Shown here piece after piece: positions 1 through 5,002 of a stretch of DNA of 6,694 nucleotides. The position numbers were made by a program, and so were the translations under genes. This stretch comes from Candidatus Methanoperedentaceae archaeon (GTDB lineage Archaea > Halobacteriota > Methanosarcinia > Methanosarcinales > Methanoperedenaceae): positions 1-6,694 of the forward strand of contig DAHXMQ010000133.1 in NCBI GenBank assembly GCA_027371625.1. The letters are read 5' to 3'. Positions within the stretch are counted from its first letter, which is position 1, and the number at the start of each line of letters is the position of its first letter. Under the pieces are notes generated by a model, which was not told where the DNA came from, did not search any database, and worked only from the letters and a program-made list of their open reading frames with translations.

Positions 1-718
1 CTGTACTCGGCAGTGATGCGGTTGGGCTTGAAAAGTTCGTAAACAGGTTAACTGTTGCACTGGCATTGGTGCCGTTGGTCAGGTTAATGTAGTTCGTATT
101 TACGCCAACTATCGTCAAATTGGCAATGGTACCTGCAGTCAAGCCTTCGGGCTGACTTGTAAGTGTTTGATTTGAATATTGATAAATCTGGAAGGTGTTG
201 GCTATGCTGCTCAGTACACTCATGCTCGCGCTCGTACCGTTGGTACCAGTAAAATTGCTGGTATTGGTAGTCAAAGTAATTGTATATGCTCCGCTTACAT
301 TAGCTCTGACATTAGGAACTTCTAGATAAGCAGTCGTGCCTGCTTGCGTCGCATTCACAGCGGTATTATTATTTCCCTCGAGCTGAATATTGATATGCGA
401 AGTAGTAATGTTACCGCTCCAGCAGCCGAAGCCAGTTATTGCTGATGTATTTCGGAACACTAAATTAGATTGTGGTAAACACCCATCCGTTATATTAATA
501 AATTGCCAGTTGCTCGGGAGAGTTATATTGTAGGATGTAGTTGCATTAACTGTATCATTTATTGTAAAATTCAGCGTATAGTTTCCACCTGCTTCCATGC
601 TTGAAACATTACTGCTGAATGTTATTGTCGCGCCCGCCGGCACCACCACAATCCCGAAAAGCAGCAGTGCCAGAAGCACGGTTGTTATATTTTTAAAGCT
701 ATTCAATTTTTTAGTCAT
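1..718 (-). CDS. Secreted sequon-rich surface protein, N-terminal part
   Basis: This frame stays open from an ATG at 718 to the left window edge (239 codons, C-terminus missing). Residues 1-30 form a classic signal peptide: a basic start (MTKKLNSFK), a hydrophobic core (TVLLALLLFGIVVV) and a PAGA end, with probable cleavage after Ala30. The mature part is rich in Asn, Thr and Ser and predicted to be beta-rich. I count about 21 Asn-X-Ser/Thr sequons in roughly 209 residues, for example NYT, NFT, NDT and NAT between residues 46 and 60. Only two cysteines are seen (80 and 99), possibly a disulfide. Such sequon density fits an exported, N-glycosylated archaeal envelope protein. I do not recognise a named family; an S-layer-associated, adhesin-like or Ig/cohesin-like protein is possible. 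The start is supported by a strong GGAGG 12 nt upstream. The frame remains open upstream to an ATG at 886, but that extension would bury the signal peptide. Confidence 0.85.
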   Translation of the reverse strand, partial: MTKKLNSFKNITTVLLALLLFGIVVVPAGATITFSSNVSSMEAGGNYTLNFTINDTVNATTSYNITLPSNWQFINITDGCLPQSNLVFRNTSAITGFGCWSGNITTSHINIQLEGNNNTAVNATQAGTTAYLEVPNVRANVSGAYTITLTTNTSNFTGTNGTSASMSVLSSIANTFQIYQYSNQTLTSQPEGLTAGTIANLTIVGVNTNYINLTNGTNASATVNLFTNFSSPTASLPST

Positions 719-730
719 AATTATTTCTTT

Positions 731-735
731 CCTCC
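731..735 (-). promoter_or_regulatory. Ribosome binding site of the surface protein
   Basis: On the minus strand this reads GGAGG inside AAAAAGGAGGAAAG, 12 nt ahead of the ATG at 718. It decides the start against the longer in-frame alternative at 886. A second AGGAGG lies a little further upstream, near 748-753. Confidence 0.7.
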
Positions 736-885
736 TTTTTCTAAAGAGCCTCCTTCTAATCATTTTGAGTGAAACAACCGCAGCCCCATAAGAAGCCACA
801 CCAGCCGAACCGTTCACCATCGAACTATCAGCAATCAGGTCGCGCCACCCGTCATACGATACTTCATTATCTATACATCCGTGCA

Positions 886-894
886 TATATTAAA
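886..894 (-). promoter_or_regulatory. Possible TATA box of the surface protein
   Basis: The minus strand reads TTTAATATA, close to the archaeal TATA consensus. Transcription would start about 25 nt downstream, near 862-866, leaving a leader of roughly 145 nt before the ATG at 718. If this box is real, the alternative start at 886 overlaps it and cannot be on the transcript. Other AT-rich words (TATTATAAT near 920-930) are competing candidates. Confidence 0.3.
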
Positions 895-1088
895 GTATTT
901 TGGTAATCGGCATTATCCCGATTATAATATGCCTCAGTATAGAATTACATCCTAAACTGTTTCCTCCTACCCATCATTTCTGATGAGTATTTTTGTATGT
1001 TCTAATACTTCCACTATATTAAATCCTTTGTGGTCAAAACATGAATGCATGGGTACAATTGACGAATCGGAGTTCGCTTATAGTCGAA

Positions 1089-1340
1089 TTACCTTTCAGT
1101 TAGCCTCTCAAGGATTTTCTCAAGGCGCTGGTTATGTACTCTCTGCTCGGCTACAAAAGAACTTAATACGGCAGTATCAGCCTTAATATCCGTCAATAAA
1201 TCGTTTCCTTTATCCAGCTTTCTTCCAATATCAATATCATCGTCTGTAAATAACCTTGAGAACATCTCCGGAAGATCAATAAAGGGCATTTCTTGCTTTT
1301 TAATATCCCTGATTACCGTTATGTTGTAGCACTTCTGCAT
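1089..1340 (-). CDS. Coiled-coil protein that has lost its acylphosphatase domain
   Basis: This 83-residue product is a shortened copy of the gene at 2490-3053. Residues 1-9 (MQKCYNITV) are followed directly by IRDIKKQEMPFIDLPEMF, so partner residues 10-71, nearly all of the acylphosphatase fold including its Arg and Asn catalytic positions, are gone. The middle part (FTDDDIDIGRKLDKGNDLL through ADTAVLSSFV) is identical to the partner. The tail then jumps from EQRVHNQ to RLEKILERLTER, skipping six heptads. Both losses are multiples of three, so the frame is kept. A strong GGAGG and a TATA box precede it, identical in layout to the intact copy, so it could be expressed as a short helical protein. 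It cannot have acylphosphatase activity. It may be a functional short form or a decaying pseudogene; the sequence alone does not decide. Confidence 0.65.
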   Translation of the reverse strand: MQKCYNITVIRDIKKQEMPFIDLPEMFSRLFTDDDIDIGRKLDKGNDLLTDIKADTAVLSSFVAEQRVHNQRLEKILERLTER

Positions 1341-1345
1341 GATTT

Positions 1346-1373
1346 CCTCCGGGCCTATGAATACTTATATAAT
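1346..1373 (-). promoter_or_regulatory. Promoter and ribosome binding site of the truncated copy
   Basis: On the minus strand, ATTATATAAG (1364-1373) is a good archaeal TATA box and GGAGG (1346-1350) lies 5 nt before the ATG at 1340. The implied transcript starts only a few bases ahead of the ribosome binding site. The same arrangement is preserved at 3059-3087. Confidence 0.6.
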
Positions 1374-1493
1374 ACCCATGCTTAAAGGTTCTGTTTGTTG
1401 GTGACAGTTTCAATTCGTTTTGATGAATAAAATTGGATATGCATGAATCGTCATGTTAATTGAAGAGTCGTTGCACAGCATTATCAATCTCTG

Positions 1494-1567
1494 CTTTGCG
1501 GTCTTTGCGCCCTTTGCGGTGAGTTGTCGATAACCGTAAACCGCAAAGAACGCGAAGTACGCAAAGA
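1494..1567. repeat. Dispersed CTTTGCG palindrome, unit 1
   Basis: The left arm is built of CTTTGCGG, CTTTGCGC and CTTTGCGG words. A short spacer and a complementary right arm (ACCGCAAAG...TACGCAAAG) follow, giving an imperfect hairpin of about 74 nt. Matching units lie at 3208-3280 and 5853-5921, and a lone left arm at 4001-4033. Translated, it gives the LTAKGAKTAKQ-type peptide often seen as a false ORF. This unit is part of the long duplication. Confidence 0.85.
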
Positions 1568-1647
1568 GATAAAAACCTGCCAACACGTAATGTAATGGTC
1601 TCGAAAATAGACTCGCTTGACCTGAATCTGTGTTCACTTATAGTTGA

Positions 1648-1674
1648 CCCCCAATCGTTTCGTTGGTTAAGGGG
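1648..1674 (-). terminator. Possible terminator hairpin after the 204-residue gene
   Basis: CCAA (1651-1654) pairs with TTGG (1663-1666) around an 8-11 nt loop. CCC (1648-1650) can extend the stem to GGG (1671-1673) across a TTAA bulge. It lies 60-90 nt downstream of the stop at 1737 on the minus strand. There is no U-tract after it, so termination is only a suggestion. Confidence 0.25.
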
Positions 1675-1736
1675 TTTGACTGGCTTGATACGTATCGTTT
1701 TCCAGAATTACTCCTAATCAATGGCACATGTAGCGA

Positions 1737-2351
1737 CTATGCGAACACCTTGGCTTCGATCTTGGCGAGGGTTATCTTCATCTGCGCGATTTCCCTGCTC
1801 AGTTCCTCGTACCTGTCCTGAAACTTATCCGCAATCTCTCCGGTATTGTTCTTGATTTCCGAGGTGTCTTCCCTGATGGCAGGAATCAAAGAGGTGTTCT
1901 CCTCTATATTTGGTATTTTAGATGCATCCTGCCGTATTTGGGCGGTATCATCCTTCACACTTCTTAAAACATCTATCGTTACATCCTGCTTCTCCAGCAT
2001 ACGATCCTGCTTCTCCAGCATCTTCGAAAGTATCGGTATGCCTTTCCCCCATTGTTCCATCTGGAATGCCTGCATACATCGCTCGATCGGCGGAACTGTA
2101 TTCCTGTACTCCTCAAAAGAGATATTATTCACCACTGCCTCATCAGGTTTAACAGTACCTGTATAAGTTTTGAACTCCTCCAGACATTCTTCATCTCCCT
2201 CTATAACCGCAAAAACAGCCTGAGTTCCCTTAACAAAACTATTGAAAACATTAAAATTATTAACTCCGAGTGAGAGGGCTTTGTTCACAAGCATCACACG
2301 AAAACCAACGCCGTGAACCTTACTGCCTGTGATAATTATTTTCAATTTCAT
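1737..2351 (-). CDS. Acylphosphatase-like domain with coiled-coil tail
   Basis: The 204-residue protein starts with an acylphosphatase-like domain (about residues 1-90). The signature ITGSKVHGVGFR places the phosphate-binding Arg at residue 18. An Asn at 34 or 37 is near the place expected for the catalytic Asn, though the spacing is one residue off the family's usual 18. VFAVIEGDEECLEEF matches the later strand and helix of the fold. Acylphosphatases hydrolyse acyl-phosphates and are usually about 90 residues long, so the 110-residue extension is unusual. The extension holds a heptad duplication (MLEKQDR, MLEKQDV), then DDT/EDT/NNT-type repeats and a final helix (EELSREIAQMKITLAKIEAK), with the look of a coiled coil. 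It has no transmembrane segment or signal peptide, so it is probably cytosolic. A TATA-like box lies about 30 nt upstream. It is clearly related to the modules at 2490-3053 and 3514-3901 but much diverged. Catalytic activity is uncertain. Confidence 0.8.
   Translation of the reverse strand: MKLKIIITGSKVHGVGFRVMLVNKALSLGVNNFNVFNSFVKGTQAVFAVIEGDEECLEEFKTYTGTVKPDEAVVNNISFEEYRNTVPPIERCMQAFQMEQWGKGIPILSKMLEKQDRMLEKQDVTIDVLRSVKDDTAQIRQDASKIPNIEENTSLIPAIREDTSEIKNNTGEIADKFQDRYEELSREIAQMKITLAKIEAKVFA
1983..2021 (-). repeat. 21-nt tandem duplication encoding MLEKQD heptads
   Basis: The 18-base word ATCCTGCTTCTCCAGCAT occurs at 1983-2000 and again at 2004-2021, a period of exactly 21 nt. It encodes two consecutive heptads of the coiled coil. 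The perfect match indicates recent in-frame slippage. Confidence 0.9.
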
Positions 2352-2377
2352 ACTAATCCTACCTTTTCACTGCATTG

Positions 2378-2385
2378 CTTTTAAA
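2378..2385 (-). promoter_or_regulatory. TATA-like box of the 204-residue gene
   Basis: The minus strand reads TTTAAAAG about 30 nt ahead of the ATG at 2351. Transcription would start close to the ATG, giving an almost leaderless mRNA. Only a weak GGTAGGAT lies before the start. The box falls at the left edge of duplicated copy B. Confidence 0.4.
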
Positions 2386-2489
2386 TCTTTCGTGGTCGGT
2401 GGTAGAAATATGCATGCATTGGCACAATCTGACGAATCGGGGTTCACTATGGAGAACTTTGTTAATTTGATTTTCATAGATTTAAGAAT

Positions 2490-3053
2490 TTATTTCTCAG
2501 CTAATTTTTCAAGGATTTTCTCGAGGCGCTGGTTATGCTCTTTCATCCACTGATTATGATCATCCATTTTTACTAAATGTTCTTTCATCCATTGATTATG
2601 ATCATCAAGACGCTTATTATGTTCTCTTTGCTTTTTATTATGTTCTCTTTGCTCTTTATTATGCTCTCTCTGCTCGATAACAAAAGAACTTAATACGGCA
2701 GTATCAGCCTTAATATCCGTCAATAAATCGTTTCCTTTATCCAGCTTTCTTCCAATATCAATATCATCGTCTGTAAATAACCTTGAGAACATCTCGGGAA
2801 GATCAATAAAGGGCATTTCTTGTTTTTTAATATCCCTGATTACCGCACCCCTCTGTTCTCCTCGGGTCCTTATCTCATGGAAAAAATCTCCGATGATGTC
2901 ATCTTCGCCACAGCATAGAATTCTAACGCTGCCGTTCTTGGCATTAAAAACCAGACCATTTAACTCAAGCAGCCTGCCAGCATATTCTACAACAGACCTG
3001 AAACCGATATCCTGGACTTTTCCAGTTACCGTTATGTTGTAGCACTTCTGCAT
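2490..3053 (-). CDS. Acylphosphatase-like protein with His/Asn heptad coiled coil
   Basis: The 187-residue protein has an acylphosphatase-like domain at about residues 1-90. VTGKVQDIGFR puts the phosphate-binding Arg at 19, and LNGLVFN puts the catalytic-type Asn at 37, exactly the 18-residue spacing known in the family; GSVRILCCGE follows as the next strand. A linker (about 72-126) leads to a highly regular coiled coil at 127-187. Its heptads are EQREHNK twice, KQREHNK, RLDDHNQ, WMKEHLV, KMDDHNQ, WMKEHNQ and RLEKILE. Histidine recurs every seven residues (131, 138, 145, 152, 159, 166, 173), and Asn follows in all but one. The catalytic residues suggest acyl-phosphate hydrolysis is possible, but the substrate and partner are unknown; the tail probably drives oligomerisation. 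There is no signal peptide or membrane segment. GGAGG lies 5 nt before the ATG and a TATA box 26-33 nt upstream, so the gene appears expressible. Confidence 0.82.
   Translation of the reverse strand: MQKCYNITVTGKVQDIGFRSVVEYAGRLLELNGLVFNAKNGSVRILCCGEDDIIGDFFHEIRTRGEQRGAVIRDIKKQEMPFIDLPEMFSRLFTDDDIDIGRKLDKGNDLLTDIKADTAVLSSFVIEQREHNKEQREHNKKQREHNKRLDDHNQWMKEHLVKMDDHNQWMKEHNQRLEKILEKLAEK
2529..2675 (-). repeat. Heptad-coding 21-nt tandem repeats
   Basis: Seven consecutive 21-nt units encode residues 127-175 of the preceding protein. Three units sharing TTATTATGTTCTCT-like words lie near 2620-2680. Two units sharing CTTTCATCCA(C/T)TGATTATG recur with a 42-nt period near 2540-2600. The truncated copy A retains only about one of these units, so copy number changes in whole heptads. 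Confidence 0.85.
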
Positions 3054-3058
3054 GATTT

Positions 3059-3087
3059 CCTCCGAGTCTATGAATACTTATATAATA
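3059..3087 (-). promoter_or_regulatory. Promoter and ribosome binding site of the 187-residue gene
   Basis: On the minus strand, ATTATATAAG (3078-3087) is a TATA box and GGAGG (3059-3063) lies 5 nt before the ATG at 3053. It is nearly identical to the arrangement at 1346-1373. Confidence 0.6.
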
Positions 3088-3207
3088 CCCATGCTTAAAG
3101 GTTCTGTTTGTTGGTGACAGTTTCAATTCGTTTTGGTGAATAAAATTGGATATGCATGAAATCATCATGTTAACTGAAGAGTAGTTGCACAGCATTATCA
3201 ATCTCTG

Positions 3208-3280
3208 CTTTGCGGTCTTTGCGCCCTTTGCGGTGAGCTGTCTATATCTTAAACCGCGAAGAACGCAAAGTACGCAAAGA
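3208..3280. repeat. Dispersed CTTTGCG palindrome, unit 2
   Basis: This is the same two-armed structure as unit 1: CTTTGCGG/CTTTGCGC/CTTTGCGG, a spacer, then AAACCGCGAAG...TACGCAAAG. Spacer bases differ between the two units (GTCGATAACC against GTCTATATC) more than the arms do. Long frames across it, such as a 142-codon minus-strand frame from 3393, are products of the repeat. Confidence 0.85.
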
Positions 3281-3306
3281 AATAAAGATCTGCCAACACC
3301 TGATGT

Positions 3307-3513
3307 GTTGTGGTATGAATGTGAACCCAGAGTTGGTACAAGTTCGCTGTGATTTTGAATAAGCCAGAGCTTCGTATATGAAATTTTTGGCATTTGAGCT
3401 TTTAGAGCTTACCTTTAATTTTTAAGCTAACTTATTAAGTTTGCTTTAGGCTCACTTGCTTCTGGAGCATATCTGCGCCAGAATTTAATATTAGGATGTG
3501 ATAATAATGTGAA
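3307..3513. other. AT-rich intergenic region, no gene seen
   Basis: Together with the duplicated upstream flank (3054-3306) this gives about 460 bases without a gene. The unique part is AT-rich and contains a weak hairpin (AAGC...ACTT/AAGT...GCTT at 3424-3446). I see no RNA gene and no clear promoter for a neighbour. Confidence 0.5.
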
Positions 3514-3901
3514 CTATCTTTCAGCCAGCTTTTCAAGAATTTTCTCAAGGCGCTGGTTATGCTCCTTCATCCACTGATTGTGTTCATCCATTTTTATGAG
3601 ATGGCCCTTCATCCACTGGTTGTGCTCTTTTTGCTCAACTACAAATGTCCCAAGCGTGCTATCAATGCTGTTCAGCGAGCTTTTCATATCTCCAAGAGTG
3701 ACTTTTATCTCTCCGGTATCGGTTTTTATTCCATCCAGATAGTCCAAGCCTATATCCAATTTCCGGCTAAATTCATAAGTCGTTAAAAACATAGCCTTTT
3801 AAATCCAGCTTTCTGCCTGTGCCTTCTATTATACTGCGATAACCGACATGCTGAACTTTTCCACGGATTATCACAGAATATCGTTTTATCTGTGTCTGCA
3901 T
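3514..3901 (-). pseudogene. Broken third acylphosphatase/coiled-coil copy
   Basis: Two overlapping minus-strand frames make up one damaged gene. The first (ATG at 3901, stop at 3773) gives 42 residues with a good acylphosphatase start: IIRGKVQHVGYR with Arg22 and GYVFN with Asn40, exactly 18 residues apart. It then meets a stop where the second half of the domain should begin. The second frame (3792 to 3514, shifted by one base) gives EFSRKLDIGLDYLDGIKTDT and continues into KEHNQWMKGHLIKMDEHNQWMKEHNQRLEKILEKLAER-type heptads, matching the 187-residue protein's tail. The rest of the acylphosphatase domain and much of the linker appear deleted, and the junction is out of frame. Independent translation of the 92-residue tail from ATG 3792 is conceivable, but no ribosome binding site is evident. 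A TATA-like word precedes the first frame. Confidence 0.75.
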
Positions 3902-3924
3902 GATTTAAACATGCATGTGAACTG

Positions 3925-3932
3925 TATTAAAT
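3925..3932 (-). promoter_or_regulatory. TATA-like box of the broken copy
   Basis: The minus strand reads ATTTAATA, 24-31 nt ahead of the ATG at 3901. This would give a very short leader or none. No Shine-Dalgarno sequence is visible, unlike the two duplicated copies. Confidence 0.35.
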
Positions 3933-4000
3933 CTTATCTGTTCTCAGCCATCAGCACTCTCTATGTAAGAACCTAATTTTCGATACTTATTTTATGAAAA

Positions 4001-4033
4001 CTTTGCGTTCTTGGTGGCGTTCTCTGCGGTGCT
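4001..4033 (+). repeat. Dispersed CTTTGCG repeat, lone left arm
   Basis: CTTTGCGTTCTTGG...CTCTGCGGTG matches the left arm of the palindromes, above all 5853-5880, but no right arm follows. It lies upstream of nop5 and in frame with it, so a start at 3994 would add a repeat-derived peptide (TLRSWWRSLRCL) to Nop5. Confidence 0.7.
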
Positions 4034-4073
4034 TGATTTTATTCCCCGAAGAGAGCAAGGTCGCAAGGATAAG

Positions 4074-4080
4074 TTTAAAA
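4074..4080 (+). promoter_or_regulatory. TATA-like box of nop5
   Basis: TTTAAAA is centred about 28 nt before the ATG at 4105. Transcription would start at or just before the start codon, giving a leaderless or nearly leaderless mRNA. This agrees with the lack of a spaced Shine-Dalgarno sequence. Confidence 0.45.
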
Positions 4081-4104
4081 TGTTTAGTTTTTAACTATAG
4101 GTGC

Positions 4105-4992
4105 ATGCAGGTAAAAACGTGGTTCGCAAGCTTCACACTTGATGAAGGCAGGATAACCGATGTTGAACTATTCCAGAAAGACATCGATTCCCTTGTAGAA
4201 CGGCTCGAAGAACCATCGCTGTTGAGGGGCGAGGTTGCAGGTGAAGACCTCCGCGAGCTTGCAGTGAGATATGGTTTTGTTACATCAGGCGATGAGTACG
4301 ATAGCTTGCTTCATCAACTAAATATTGAACTTGCAAAAAAACAAATAGCTCTGGCTGTTACACCCGACAGGCGGATTATAGCTGCCATCGAAGCCATCGA
4401 CGACCTTGATGAGAGTTGCAACATCCTTGCCGACAGGTTGAAGGAATGGTACATGCTCAATTTCGGCGAGACTCCTTTAAAAGGCAAAGAGCTTGCTCAT
4501 CATATAATCGGGATGGAAGAAGAAAAATCTGATAAAGATTTAAAGCCCATGCAGGGTTTCGCATCATCGCTTCTCGGCTTATACGATGCAAGAGGCACGC
4601 TCGAAGAATACCTCAAGGAAAACATGCACGCTGTGGCGCCGAACCTCACGAACATCGCAGGATATGCTCTCGGGGCGCGGCTTCTGAGCATCGCCGGAAG
4701 CCTTGGAAGGCTGGCTTCCATGCCTTCAAGCACCGTCCAAGTCCTCGGGGCGCACAATGCGCTGTTCAAGCACAGAAAAGGCAAAGCCCCCTCGCCAAAG
4801 CACGGCATAATCTTCAGGCATCCGCTCGTGAATAATTCGCCTATATACCAGCGTGGGAAGATCGCAAGGGCGCTGTCCTCGAAGCTCTCGCTTGCTGCGA
4901 GGTACGACTATTATTCAGGAGAATTAAATGAAAGCCTGCCCTCTGAGCTGACAGCGAAAGTGGAGGACATTAAGAAGCGCTGCAACGGATGA
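4105..4992 (+). CDS. nop5: Nop5/Nop56-family C/D-box sRNP core protein
   Basis: The 295-residue protein bridges L7Ae-bound C/D-box guide RNA and the methyltransferase fibrillarin in the archaeal 2'-O-methylation complex acting on rRNA and tRNA. The N-terminal domain (about 1-65) would dock fibrillarin. A helical coiled-coil region follows (about 70-165, including LKEWYMLNFGE at 112-122). The Nop RNA-binding domain comes next: APNLTNIAGYALGARLL from 178, ASMPSSTVQVLGAHNALFKH at 204-223, and GIIFRHPLV...YQRGKIARALSSKLSLAARYDYYSG at 234-272. Length and order fit archaeal Nop5. I chose the ATG at 4105 because MQVKTWFASFTLDEGR is the expected family start; the longer frame from 3994 only adds translated repeat. 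In many archaea fibrillarin follows directly, but here the next gene is convergent cooC. No strong U-tract follows the stop. Confidence 0.95.
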   Translation: MQVKTWFASFTLDEGRITDVELFQKDIDSLVERLEEPSLLRGEVAGEDLRELAVRYGFVTSGDEYDSLLHQLNIELAKKQIALAVTPDRRIIAAIEAIDDLDESCNILADRLKEWYMLNFGETPLKGKELAHHIIGMEEEKSDKDLKPMQGFASSLLGLYDARGTLEEYLKENMHAVAPNLTNIAGYALGARLLSIAGSLGRLASMPSSTVQVLGAHNALFKHRKGKAPSPKHGIIFRHPLVNNSPIYQRGKIARALSSKLSLAARYDYYSGELNESLPSELTAKVEDIKKRCNG

Positions 4993-5002
4993 TACAGATC
5001 GG

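Larger units (their letters stand above)
719..1018. other. Intergenic leader without a clear gene
   Basis: About 300 bases separate the surface protein from the duplicated segment. On the minus strand, 719-886 is open in frame with the surface protein (56 codons beginning MHGCIDNEVSYDGW). I treat it as untranslated leader or a relic, because the signal peptide and ribosome binding site lie downstream. The rest is AT-rich. A short hairpin word (CATCA...TGATG) lies near 971-985. No RNA gene is recognised. Confidence 0.5.
1019..1593. repeat. Long duplicated segment, copy A
   Basis: This stretch matches 2381-3306 in the same orientation. It includes the 3' flank (GTGGTC...GACGAATCGG), the minus-strand gene, its ribosome binding site and TATA box, and the upstream palindrome. 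Between 1156 and 1320 it differs from the partner copy at only about two bases by eye. Copy A is shorter because it lacks two in-frame blocks, 186 nt and 126 nt long, within the gene. Confidence 0.9.
1341..1736. other. Intergenic region: duplicated flank and hairpins
   Basis: No gene is supported in these roughly 400 bases. They hold the promoter of the truncated copy, the duplicated upstream flank, the CTTTGCG palindrome and, from about 1594 on, unique sequence with the 3' side of the 204-residue gene. That unique part contains a 10-bp perfect palindrome (GATACGTATC at 1687-1696) and the C-rich/G-rich hairpin at 1648-1674. The minus-strand frame across 1410-1637 reads through the palindrome and is not credible as a gene. 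Confidence 0.6.
2381..3306. repeat. Long duplicated segment, copy B
   Basis: This is the longer partner of 1019-1593. Similarity begins at TTAAATC (2381) and fades after CCAACAC near 3300-3306. It contains the full gene, its promoter and the second CTTTGCG palindrome. The two blocks missing from copy A, the acylphosphatase block and six heptads, are present here. Confidence 0.9.

Noticed and set aside
597..791. 64-codon plus-strand frame with hydrophobic residues
   Set aside because: It is antisense to the signal peptide and leader of the surface protein; the hydrophobicity mirrors that.
1410..1637. 75-codon minus-strand frame
   Set aside because: Same repeat-derived peptide as in the partner segment, in the intergenic flank; no ribosome binding site or domain.
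2529..2675. CRISPR-like array in the regular 21-nt units
   Set aside because: The units are contiguous, without spacers, and encode heptads in frame.
2965..3393. 142-codon minus-strand frame, apparently the longest in this interval
   Set aside because: It runs through the CTTTGCG palindrome (RQLTAKGAKTAKQ-type peptide) and the duplicated promoter, then overlaps the 187-residue gene in another frame. It has no recognisable domain.
3773..3792. Programmed -1 frameshift at GTTTTTAAC in the broken copy
   Set aside because: The downstream frame is +1 relative to the first, the site does not fit a canonical X XXY YYZ heptamer, and half the domain is missing at the junction; deletion explains it better.
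3994..4104. 37-residue N-terminal extension of Nop5
   Set aside because: It is a translation of the lone CTTTGCG arm; the same peptide (LRSWRSLRC) appears in the repeat at 5853-5921. The family start lies at 4105.
4500..4808. 102-codon minus-strand frame
   Set aside because: It is antisense to the conserved Nop domain of nop5.
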